Positions 1 to 7,054 of a stretch of DNA of 32,666 nt are shown piece by piece. The stretch lies in contig CANHJG010000055.1 of NCBI GenBank assembly GCA_947461205.1, positions 1 through 32,666 on the forward strand, given 5' to 3'. Within the stretch, counting starts at the first letter, position 1. Each line of letters begins with the position of its first letter. Under the pieces are notes generated by a model. The model saw only the letters and a program-made list of their open reading frames with translations, was not told where the DNA came from and did no database searches. Both the position numbers and the translations under genes were made by a program. The stretch is from Opitutia bacterium (lineage in GTDB: Bacteria > Verrucomicrobiota > Verrucomicrobiia > Opitutales > Opitutaceae).

Positions 1-247
1 CGCCAAATTACTCCGCGCCGAGCGCGTATTCGCGCCACCGGACGTCGAACGGATCATTCCTCACGCGCGTATCCACCGGATCCATTCCCAGCCTCACTGC
101 GAGACCCGCGAGCACGGCCCCATGCCCACAGACGCCAACGGATACCCGGGCGCCCGGAACGCACCCGACTGCCCGTCCCGCCGCCTTCTTTCCGCTTGCC
201 TGTCGTTCCCGTCGCAGGGATTTCCTTGCTCCGTCTCTCTCTCCGCC
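1..247. other. left-edge stretch with no assigned gene
   Basis: No gene is supported here. The frame of ybeY stays open leftward, and a minus-strand frame ending at 8 also reads open across ybeY, but neither looks like a known protein. The last 60 bases before the ybeY GTG are pyrimidine-rich, as before most starts in this window. A gene entering from the left cannot be excluded. Confidence 0.4.
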
Positions 248-763
248 GTGCCCGCCCGCTCCATCACCCTCGCGAACCATCACCCGCGCCTGCGCCTCGA
301 CCGTCGCGCCATCACCCGCGCCGTCCACACGCTCGACGCGCATTTCGCGACCGCGAAAAAAAATTCTCCTTTCGTTCCGCCGGGCGAACTCTCCCTCGTC
401 TTCCTCACCGACTCCGCCCTCGCGCAGCTCCACGACGATTTCCTCGCCGACCCCACGCCCACTGATGTGATGACCTTCGAAGGCAACCCCGCCTTCGGCA
501 CCGCCGGCGAAATCTGCGTCTCCGTCGACGCCGCCGTCCGCCACGTCGCTCCCGCCGTGCCGACTCTCAGCGCTCGACTCTCAACTCTCAGCTCCGCCGC
601 CTTCAGCGCCGAGCTCACCCTTTACGTCGTGCACGGCTGGCTCCACCTCGCCGGCTACGACGACCTCGTCCCCGCCAAAAAACGCCTCATGCGCCGCGCC
701 GAAGCCCGCGCCATGGCCCTGCTCCGGCTGCACGATTGCCTTCCGTGCTTTCGGCTCTCATGA
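248..763 (+). CDS. ybeY: endoribonuclease / rRNA maturation factor YbeY
   Basis: Predicted cytoplasmic zinc-dependent endoribonuclease acting in 16S rRNA 3'-end maturation and ribosome quality control. The 171-aa product has the family core: LSLVFLTDSALAQLH, then PTDVMTFE, then the metal motif HGWLHLAGYDD at about residues 129-139. I chose the GTG at 248, because translation from the ATG at 122 would add 42 residues without family likeness; the YbeY-like sequence starts at RSITLANHHPRLRLDRR. Two oddities: the third metal ligand, usually His in HGxLHLxGYDH, is Asp here, and about residues 106-117 are encoded by a period-7 repeat tract (563-597) just before the catalytic helix. The next gene starts 7 bases after the stop, so the two may be co-transcribed. 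Family assignment is firm; the start is less certain. Confidence 0.88.
   Translation: MPARSITLANHHPRLRLDRRAITRAVHTLDAHFATAKKNSPFVPPGELSLVFLTDSALAQLHDDFLADPTPTDVMTFEGNPAFGTAGEICVSVDAAVRHVAPAVPTLSARLSTLSSAAFSAELTLYVVHGWLHLAGYDDLVPAKKRLMRRAEARAMALLRLHDCLPCFRLS
563..597 (+). repeat. heptanucleotide repeat tract within ybeY
   Basis: Five 7-base units in register: ACTCTCA, GCGCTCG, ACTCTCA, ACTCTCA, GCTCCGC. Three units are identical. The tract keeps the ybeY frame and encodes a Ser/Leu/Thr-rich linker. Confidence 0.75.
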
Positions 764-770
764 GTTCTTG

Positions 771-1694
771 ATGACGATGATCGCCGACGTTACCGCCTAC
801 GCGTCCCGCGCCGCCGCGCTGCTGATTTTTCCCGCGTTCTTGCTCGCGCCCCCCGCGCTCGCGCAGCCTCCCCCGGCCACGCCGGCCAGGTCCGTCACCG
901 TGACCACGGTCGCCCCCGTCGCCCCCGTCACCCTGCCCGCCGCCGTCCTCGCGCCCGCCGGCAAGGCCCTGCAGGCCCCCGAGGTCGGCGAAACCGCCCT
1001 CACCCTCGACGTCGGCAACGGCCTCCGCCCCGTCCCACCCTCGCGGGTCACCGTGCCCGTCGGCGAAACCCTCCTCGTCACCGGCCCCGGCTTCGCCAAC
1101 CGCGCCGTGCAATGGCTCAAAGACGGCCGCCCACTCGTCGGCGCAACCGGCACGCTCCTGGCGATCTACGGCGTGCGCTCGTCCGACGCCGGTATCTATC
1201 AACTCGTCACCTCCGAGCCCAACCGGACCGTCCTTCCCAGTCAGTTTCTCATCCTCGGCGTCGGCCCGCCCGACCGCCTCGTGAACCAGTCCACCCGGGC
1301 CGTCCTCGCTGCCGGGGCCGGCCAAAACCTCACCGCCGGCTTCGTCGTCGCCGCCGGCGCCGCCCAAGCCAAGAAACTCGTCCTCCGCGCCGTCGGCCCC
1401 TCCCTCGCCGCCTTCGGCGTCGCCAATCCGCTCCGCGCCCCCGTCCTCCGCGTCTTCGACGCCGGCGGCACCCCCTACACCAACGGCTACGTTTACCCCG
1501 CGATCGTCGGCGGCCCCACTTACGCGACCGACCTCGCCGACGCCTTGGCCCGGACCGGCGCCTTCCCCGTCGCCGCCGGCACCCTCGACGCCGTCGTCAT
1601 GATGCCCTTCCTGCCGGGCGCCTACACCGCCCAGGTCACCAGCGGCGACACCACCGCGGGCACCGTTCTCCTCGAAATTTACGAGGTTCCGTAG
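771..1694 (+). CDS. secreted protein: Ig-like domain plus Verrucomicrobia-type C-terminal domain
   Basis: A 307-aa protein of unknown function, probably exported. The N-terminus has a signal peptide (hydrophobic AAALLIFPAFLLAPP, probable cleavage after ALA). A Pro/Val/Thr-rich linker follows. At about residues 85-165 lies an I-set Ig-like domain with VQWLKDGRPL and the SSDAGIYQL signature, without the disulfide cysteines, as is common in bacterial Ig domains. From about residue 168 to the end lies a domain running from DRLVNQSTRAVL through LVLRAVGPSLAAFGV and GAYTAQVTSG to EIYEVP. The same domain occurs twice at the end of the 991-aa protein at 7055-10030. ATG at 777 or TTG at 768 are alternative starts. 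Its position between two housekeeping genes gives no functional hint. Adhesion or surface binding is only a guess. Confidence 0.8.
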   Translation: MTMIADVTAYASRAAALLIFPAFLLAPPALAQPPPATPARSVTVTTVAPVAPVTLPAAVLAPAGKALQAPEVGETALTLDVGNGLRPVPPSRVTVPVGETLLVTGPGFANRAVQWLKDGRPLVGATGTLLAIYGVRSSDAGIYQLVTSEPNRTVLPSQFLILGVGPPDRLVNQSTRAVLAAGAGQNLTAGFVVAAGAAQAKKLVLRAVGPSLAAFGVANPLRAPVLRVFDAGGTPYTNGYVYPAIVGGPTYATDLADALARTGAFPVAAGTLDAVVMMPFLPGAYTAQVTSGDTTAGTVLLEIYEVP

Positions 1695-1854
1695 TCGGAT
1701 CGGCTCGCTCCTCCCGCGGAAGGTGGGCCGTGCGCTCCGTCGCGCGGCTGCAAGTGCCGGGAGTGGCTCCGCCAGAATCACTGCGCCACGTCCGCCCGCG
1801 GTGCGCAATTTTTCCGTGCCAAGCCGCTCGCCGTCCCTACCGTCTCTCCACGCC

Positions 1855-2535
1855 ATGTCCGACGTTCCGCCGCCCAATTCCCGCTTCGCCACGATCCGCA
1901 ACGCCTTCTTCACCGGCGGACTGCTCCTCGCGCCGCTCGTCGTCACCCTCTGGGCCCTCGGCCGCATCATCGACCTCGTCGGCGGCACCTTCCGCCCCCT
2001 GTTCGAGTCCCATCTCCCGGAATCCCTCAAAGGCCTCCCGTTGATCTGGGACATCGTGGCCACGCTCGTCGTCTTCGGCCTCGTCACCGCCCTCGGCTTC
2101 CTCTCCCACTACGTCTTCGGCAAATTCTTCCTCCGTCTGCTCGAACGCTCCGTGCAGAGCATCCCCGGTGTCAGCGCCGTCTACAATTCCGTCCGCCAGA
2201 TCGTCGCCACCTTCGGCACCAAAAACCGCAACCTCTATAACAAAGTCGTCCTCGTTCAATTCCCCCGCGCCGGCACCTGGACCCTCGGCTTCCTCACCAG
2301 CAAAACCCAGAGCGAAGCCCAGCTCAAAGCCGGGGTCGGCGAACTCTGGACCGTCTTCGTCCCCACCACCCCCAACCCCACCGGCGGTTACCTTCTGATG
2401 TTCCCGCCCCACGAAGTCATCGAACTCGAAATGAGCGTCGGCGACGGCATGAAAATGATCATCTCCGGCGGCGCCGTCGTCCCGCCTTGGCCGACCCGCC
2501 ACAGCGAGAGCCAACAGCTGGGCGTCCAGCGCTGA
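1855..2535 (+). CDS. DUF502 family membrane protein
   Basis: A 226-aa inner-membrane protein of the DUF502 family, whose biochemical role is not established. An N-terminal transmembrane segment (FFTGGLLLAPLVVTLWAL, about residues 22-40) is followed by a short periplasmic loop and a second one (IVATLVVFGLVTALGFLSHY). Then comes the soluble family core: SIPGVSAVYNSVRQIV, LVQFPRAGTWTLGFLTS, VFVPTTPNPTGGYLLMFP and a GMKMIISGGAV terminus. An upstream-extended frame adds 44 low-complexity residues, so the ATG at 1855, preceded by a pyrimidine-rich leader, is preferred. The next gene starts 39 bases after the stop, suggesting one transcript. Confidence 0.88.
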   Translation: MSDVPPPNSRFATIRNAFFTGGLLLAPLVVTLWALGRIIDLVGGTFRPLFESHLPESLKGLPLIWDIVATLVVFGLVTALGFLSHYVFGKFFLRLLERSVQSIPGVSAVYNSVRQIVATFGTKNRNLYNKVVLVQFPRAGTWTLGFLTSKTQSEAQLKAGVGELWTVFVPTTPNPTGGYLLMFPPHEVIELEMSVGDGMKMIISGGAVVPPWPTRHSESQQLGVQR

Positions 2536-2574
2536 GTCCCGCTGCTCCGCGGTCACGCCCCCCGCCCTTCGCCC

Positions 2575-3192
2575 GTGCCCGCCCCCACGCTCCAGACCGA
2601 CCTCTTCGTCCTCGCGAAACGTCCCCCCGCCGACTCGTTCCAAACCTTCACCGCCTTTTCCGCCGACCATGGCTCGCTCCTGATTCTACAGCGCGTCGCG
2701 AAAAAATCCGCCGCCACCGCCGTGGCCCTCGACCTCTTCGACGAAGCCTCCCTCCTGCTCGAATCGTCCAACCAGGGCCGCACCTGGTTCGTGAAGGAAA
2801 CCACGATCGTCACCCGCCACGCCGACCTCGGCCGCAGCTACGAAACCCTCGTCGCCGCCTCCGCCCTCGCCTCCCTCGTGGCCCGCAACCCCGTCCACGA
2901 GGAAAGCCGCGTCACCGTCGCCACCCTCTTGCGCACCGCGTTCGGCGCGCTCGCCGCCGACGCCCGCCCCGACATCGTGTATTTCAAAAGCCTCTACTGT
3001 TTCGCCCGCGACGAAGGCTACCCGCTCAAGCAACAGTGGTTTCCCCTCCTGGCCGACGCCGACCGCGCCGCCGTCGCCCCGCTCCTCAACCGCCCGCTCG
3101 CCGATCAAACCGCGCCGCCCGCCACCGTCCTCCACCTCCAGCGCGGCCTCGAAGACTACCTCCGCCACCACACCGACATCCTCCTCGACTGA
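2575..3192 (+). CDS. RecO-like protein (tentative)
   Basis: A 205-aa protein that looks like a shortened relative of the recombination mediator RecO. The N-terminal ~75 residues read like the RecO OB fold: DLFVLAKRPPADSFQTFTAF, then ADHGSLLILQRVAKK, then LDLFDEASLLLE. A helical region follows (SYETLVAASALASLVARNPV, VATLLRTAFGALAADA). Zinc-finger RecO proteins carry four cysteines; this protein has a single Cys, so that finger is absent. The start is GTG at 2575, directly after the pyrimidine-rich stretch that follows the DUF502 gene. The assignment rests on pattern similarity only; an unrelated lineage-specific protein is possible. Confidence 0.5.
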   Translation: MPAPTLQTDLFVLAKRPPADSFQTFTAFSADHGSLLILQRVAKKSAATAVALDLFDEASLLLESSNQGRTWFVKETTIVTRHADLGRSYETLVAASALASLVARNPVHEESRVTVATLLRTAFGALAADARPDIVYFKSLYCFARDEGYPLKQQWFPLLADADRAAVAPLLNRPLADQTAPPATVLHLQRGLEDYLRHHTDILLD

Positions 3193-3336
3193 CCCGCGCA
3201 CCGCCAGGCTTGCTCTTGCCGCCGCCGTTCCGCTTGCCTCCGCGATCTGATTTCGCGGATTTCGGATGGCCGTTTCCCGATTTCAAGATTCTCTCTCCGC
3301 CACTCGCCTCTCTCTCCCGCTCCCGCATCTTCCCGC

Positions 3337-4086
3337 GTGCCACCCACCCCCTCCCCTCCTCCCGCTCCGGTCGCCCATCCCCCCGGCACGTTCCGCCGCC
3401 TCGGCATCTCCGGCCCCTTCGCGATCCTGCTGTCCTTCTGGCCCCCGCTCGGAAGCTTCATTCTGTTCGCCGTGCTCACCACGCTCGGACCCTGGCTCCG
3501 CGGCCACGCGGGCCTCGGCCTCCTCATCTACTTCGTCTTCGTCTCCGTGCTGGTCGGCGTCTCATTTCTCCCCACCTACTCCGCCGCCATTCTGGCCGGC
3601 TGGGCCTTCGGCTTCGGGACCGGTTGGCCCATCGCCATGGCCGCCATCACCGTCGCCTCCGTCATCGCCTATGCCATCGGCCGCTGGATCGCCCGCGACC
3701 GCGTCCTCGCCGTCATCGCCGAAAAACCCCGCTGGCACGCCGTCCAACGCGCGCTCCTCGGCGTCGACTCCCCGCGCACCCTCTTTGTCGTCACCCTCCT
3801 CCGCATCCCGCCCTTTTCTCCCTTCGCCATCGTCAACTTCCTCCTCGCCGCCGCCCGCGTGCCCCTCCGCCACTACGTCCTCGGCACCGTCGTCGGCATC
3901 GCCCCGCGCACCGCTGCCGCCGCCTACGGCGCCGCCCGCCTCGAGCAACTCCGCTTTGAAAACGTCTCCGAACGTTGGACGGTCATCGCCGGCATCGTCG
4001 TCACCCTCGTCGTCTGCGTCATCCTCGGCTCCCTCGCCAACCGCGCCCTCCGTAACCTCTCCGCCCCGCCGCCCCGCCCCGCCTGA
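3337..4086 (+). CDS. VTT / DedA-like (TVP38-TMEM64 family) membrane protein
   Basis: A 249-aa integral inner-membrane protein of the VTT superfamily, whose members include lipid scramblases and flippases. After a Pro-rich N-terminus come about five or six hydrophobic segments: AILLSFWPPLGSFILFAVLT, LLIYFVFVSVLVGVSFLPTY, ILAGWAFGFG, IAMAAITVASVIAYAIGRWI and a C-terminal VIAGIVVTLVVCVILGSLAN. The core family motif is present: AGWAFGFGTGWPIA, AYAIGRWIARDRV, then LLRIPPFSPFAIVNFLLAAARVP and YVLGTVVGIAPRTAAAAYGA. The start is GTG at 3337 after a C/T-rich leader. A role in envelope lipid handling is inference from the family; substrate unknown. Confidence 0.82.
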   Translation: MPPTPSPPPAPVAHPPGTFRRLGISGPFAILLSFWPPLGSFILFAVLTTLGPWLRGHAGLGLLIYFVFVSVLVGVSFLPTYSAAILAGWAFGFGTGWPIAMAAITVASVIAYAIGRWIARDRVLAVIAEKPRWHAVQRALLGVDSPRTLFVVTLLRIPPFSPFAIVNFLLAAARVPLRHYVLGTVVGIAPRTAAAAYGAARLEQLRFENVSERWTVIAGIVVTLVVCVILGSLANRALRNLSAPPPRPA

Positions 4087-4206
4087 TTTGCCCCGCCGGC
4101 GCACCCGGTCTCCCGCCCGCCTCCGCCCGCCCGCCGCTCCACCCGCCCCGGCCGCCGATTTCAGTCTTCCTTCCGCGGGTTCCCTGTGTTCCGTGGCCCC
4201 CCACGC

Positions 4207-6789
4207 ATGGAATTCTCCCTCGACGCCCGCACCGCCCGCCTGAGTGTCGGCGAATTCTCCGCCTTCACCCTCGGCCCCCACGACGCCGGCGGCGGCGGCG
4301 CGTCCGGCCTCTGGCGCGCGCAACTCGGCACCCACTGGCACAACGAACTCCGCGCCCAGGCCACCACCACCGCCCCCGCCACCGAGTTCGAGGTCCCCAT
4401 CGAGGGCCGCCTCGTCCACCGCGGCTGGACTCTCACCCTCACGGGCCGCATCGACCAACTCCTCCGCGTCGGCCCCGCCCTCACCCTCCGCGAAATCAAA
4501 ACCGTCACCCGCCCCCTCCCGGCCGACGAATCCGAACTCCGCCGCGACTACCCCGACTATTTCGTCCAACTCACCACCTACGCCAACCTGTGGCGCCTCG
4601 GCCTCGGCTCCTCTCCCAGCCCTCCGCTCTCCGCGCTCAGCGCTCAGCTCGTCTTTGTCGAAGCCCAGTCCGGCCTCGCGCAAACCGTCCCGCTCACCTC
4701 CGCCGACGACGCCCTCTTCCGCGCCCAGCTCGAACGCATCGCCGAGTTCCTCCACCTCCGCCTCCGCGCCCGCGAACGCCTCCGCCACCTCCGTTTCCGT
4801 CCGCCCTTCGCCACCCCGCGCCCCGGCCAGGAAACCACCCAGCACGATCTCACCGCGACCTTCGAACGCCACCCGCTCGTCCTCTTCGAAGCCCCCACCG
4901 GCTTCGGCAAAACCGGCGTCCTCCTCGAATTCGCCCTCGGCCAGCTCCGCTCCGGCCACTTCGACCGCGCCCTCTACCTCACCAGCAAATCCACCGGCCA
5001 ACTCCAGGTCGTCCGTACCCTCGCGGCGATGACGACTGAGCCGTCATCGCCGCCCGTTCGAAGTAAGCAGTCGAACGTCGATGGGATCCCCTCCGAAGTC
5101 CTCCCCGCCCCCTCCCCTTCACCTTCCGACTTGAACCTTCCCACTGCGGCGACGGCCGCCGCCCCGGCCGGCGCGCCCGTCGCCGTCTGGCACGTCCGCA
5201 ATAAAGCCGAGCACTGCATCAACCCCGTCTTCCACTGCGTCCGCGAATCCTGCTCCTACCTCGACCACCTCGCCGCCCGCTGGCCCGCCAGCGGCCTCGC
5301 CCGCTTTTACCTCGACGAACACCACGCCCGCGACCTCGACACTCTCCGCGCCGCCGGCCGCGACGCCCGCCTCTGCCCCTACGAAATCACCCGCGCCGCC
5401 CTTGCCTTCAACGACCTCTGGATCGGCGACTACAACTACGTCTTCGCCCCCGCCAACCGATCCCTCTTCTTCAACCAGCCCGGCTTCGACCCCGCCCGCA
5501 CCCTCCTCCTCCTCGACGAAGCCCACAACCTCCCCGCCCGCGTTGCCGACGCCCACTCCCACTCGGCCCGCGCCGACGACGCCCGCGCCGTCCTCGCCGA
5601 ACTCGACCACCTCCGCTCGCCCGCCGCCCTGATCCGCGCCTGGGAGAGCTGGACCCACCTCCTCGCCGCCCTCCAGCCCGTCGCCGTCCTCGACCCCGCC
5701 CTCGAAGCCGACGCCGCCGATACCCTCGCCAAAATCGCCGACCAGCTCTCCGTCACCCCCCCCGATCCGTCCGCGCTCGGCCCGCAGCTCGCCCAAATTC
5801 TCTGGCAGGCCCCGCAGCTCGCGGAATGGCTCGCCGCCCCGGTGCTGAAAAAGCTCCTCTGGACGCCGCGCCCCGCCGAACTCCATTTCACCTGTATCGA
5901 TGCCGCGGATGCCATCGGCGAAACCCTCCGCTCGTTCGGCGGCGCCGTCTTCGCCAGCGCGACCCTCACCCCCACCGACGCCTTTACCACCGCCATCGGC
6001 CTCTCGCCCGCATCGCTCAACGCTCAACGGTCCACGCCCACCTCGGCGCCCGCCGCGGGCGCCGTGCACCTCCGCGCCCATACCCCCTGGCGCGACGCCG
6101 CCTACGACGTCGCCGTCGACGCCCGCGTCGACACCACCTTCCAACACCGCTCGCGCCACTTCGCCACCACCGCCGCCACCGTCGCCGCCCTCCACGCCTC
6201 CTCCGCCACCTCAGCCCTTCGTCATCGGTCATTGGGCCTTGGTCATTCCCCCGCCCCCTCACCCTGCGTCGCCGTGTTCTTCCCGTCCTACGCCTACGCC
6301 GAGTCCGTCGCGTCCGCGCTCGACCGCGCCTTCCCGCTCCGCGTCGCTCTCCAGCCCAAGCTCCGCGACCTCGCCGCCCAATCCGCCTGGGTCGACGAAT
6401 CCCTCGCGTTCGCCGACGCCCTCTTCCTCGTCCTCGGTTCCAGTTTCGCCGAAAGCATCGACGCCCTCGGCGGCCGCATCACCCACGCGATGGTCGTCGG
6501 CCCCGCGCTCCCCGAGGTTAATGCGATCCAGCGCGCCCGCCTCGACGAGGCCACCCGCGCCGGTCTCACCCGCGAACAGGCGTTCCGCCGCGTGTATCAG
6601 ATTCCCGGTATCACCCGAGTGAACCAGGCCCTCGGCCGCCTCGTCCGCGCCCCCGGCCAGCGCGCCCGCGTCATCCTCCACTGCCAACGTTTCCTCGAGC
6701 CTAGCTACGCCAGCCTCCTCGCCCCCGAATACCAGTTCGGCACCCACCTCCTCGCCGACGCCGACCTCGCCGCCTGGCTGGCCAGGTAA
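4207..6789 (+). CDS. RecB/Cas4-type nuclease fused to XPD/DinG-type Fe-S helicase
   Basis: An 860-aa predicted ATP-dependent DNA helicase with its own nuclease domain, probably in DNA repair. Residues ~1-200 hold PD-(D/E)XK motifs in order: a His motif (THWHNELRA), GRIDQLL, LREIKTV and VQLTTY. The SF2 part follows: Walker A APTGFGKTG (~229), four cysteines as expected for an XPD-type 4Fe-4S cluster (Cys337, Cys344, Cys349 and Cys390 in LCPYE), the DEAH box LLLLDEAHN (~435), and motif VI QALGRLVRAPGQR (~808). All key residues look intact. The ATG at 4207 is preferred to an upstream in-frame start at 4186. Five period-7 tracts interrupt linkers within the gene. Classical DinG lacks this nuclease; Bacillus-type DinG carries a DEDDh exonuclease instead. 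Confidence 0.86.
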   Translation: MEFSLDARTARLSVGEFSAFTLGPHDAGGGGASGLWRAQLGTHWHNELRAQATTTAPATEFEVPIEGRLVHRGWTLTLTGRIDQLLRVGPALTLREIKTVTRPLPADESELRRDYPDYFVQLTTYANLWRLGLGSSPSPPLSALSAQLVFVEAQSGLAQTVPLTSADDALFRAQLERIAEFLHLRLRARERLRHLRFRPPFATPRPGQETTQHDLTATFERHPLVLFEAPTGFGKTGVLLEFALGQLRSGHFDRALYLTSKSTGQLQVVRTLAAMTTEPSSPPVRSKQSNVDGIPSEVLPAPSPSPSDLNLPTAATAAAPAGAPVAVWHVRNKAEHCINPVFHCVRESCSYLDHLAARWPASGLARFYLDEHHARDLDTLRAAGRDARLCPYEITRAALAFNDLWIGDYNYVFAPANRSLFFNQPGFDPARTLLLLDEAHNLPARVADAHSHSARADDARAVLAELDHLRSPAALIRAWESWTHLLAALQPVAVLDPALEADAADTLAKIADQLSVTPPDPSALGPQLAQILWQAPQLAEWLAAPVLKKLLWTPRPAELHFTCIDAADAIGETLRSFGGAVFASATLTPTDAFTTAIGLSPASLNAQRSTPTSAPAAGAVHLRAHTPWRDAAYDVAVDARVDTTFQHRSRHFATTAATVAALHASSATSALRHRSLGLGHSPAPSPCVAVFFPSYAYAESVASALDRAFPLRVALQPKLRDLAAQSAWVDESLAFADALFLVLGSSFAESIDALGGRITHAMVVGPALPEVNAIQRARLDEATRAGLTREQAFRRVYQIPGITRVNQALGRLVRAPGQRARVILHCQRFLEPSYASLLAPEYQFGTHLLADADLAAWLAR
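4611..4652 (+). repeat. heptanucleotide tract (GCTC family) in helicase gene
   Basis: Six 7-base units in register including CGCTCTC, CGCGCTC and AGCGCTC. It encodes a Ser/Pro/Leu-rich insert right after the QLTTY motif of the nuclease domain. Confidence 0.6.
5056..5083 (+). repeat. degenerate heptanucleotide tract (GTCGAAC family)
   Basis: Four units GTTCGAA, GTAAGCA, GTCGAAC, GTCGATG with GT fixed every seven bases. It lies in an insert between motif Ia and the Fe-S region of the helicase. Confidence 0.45.
5118..5145 (+). repeat. degenerate heptanucleotide tract (CTT-anchored family)
   Basis: Four units TTCACCT, TCCGACT, TGAACCT, TCCCACT, with a C-T-T anchor every seven bases. Same helicase insert as the tract at 5056. 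Confidence 0.45.
6014..6034 (+). repeat. heptanucleotide tract (CGCTCAA family)
   Basis: Two exact CGCTCAA units followed by a decayed CGGTCCA. It lies in a linker of the second RecA-like domain of the helicase. Confidence 0.5.
6220..6247 (+). repeat. heptanucleotide tract (GGTCATT family)
   Basis: Units CGTCATC, GGTCATT, GGGCCTT, GGTCATT in register. It encodes an insert immediately before the VAVFFPSYAYAE strand of the helicase. Confidence 0.6.
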
Positions 6790-7054
6790 GGCCGTGGTCT
6801 CCGCCCCGCCCGCGAGGAGCGGCGGTTTCCAACCACCGCTGCGGCCCGACCATCACGCTTACCGCGGGCTGTCCCCACCGCGCCGCCGCCCCGCCCGCTC
6901 GTCCACCGCGCCGCCCCCCTTGCCGCGGCCGGCGCGCCGCTTCATTTCTCCCTCGAAAAAGCCCCCCTTGTATCGACGAAAAATCCTTGTAACCTTCCCA
7001 TTCCGTTCACGTCCCGCCCCCAGACCCGCCCTTCCTTTTATTCTCCGCGCTGCC
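6790..7054. other. intergenic region with imperfect palindrome
   Basis: Between the helicase stop and the next secreted-protein start. An imperfect hairpin lies at 6818-6840: AGCGGCGGTT, loop TCC, AACCACCGCT, with one mismatch. It has no T-run, so it is more REP-like than a classic terminator. The stretch 6950-7015 is locally AT-richer and contains CCTTGTA twice, 25 bases apart (6966 and 6991), so the promoter of the next gene probably lies there. No clear -10/-35 pair can be assigned. Confidence 0.45.

Noticed and set aside
8-544. 178-codon minus-strand frame overlapping ybeY
   Set aside because: Its end (DPFDVRWREYALGAE) looks briefly protein-like, but most of the frame is antisense to ybeY and Gly/Glu-rich.
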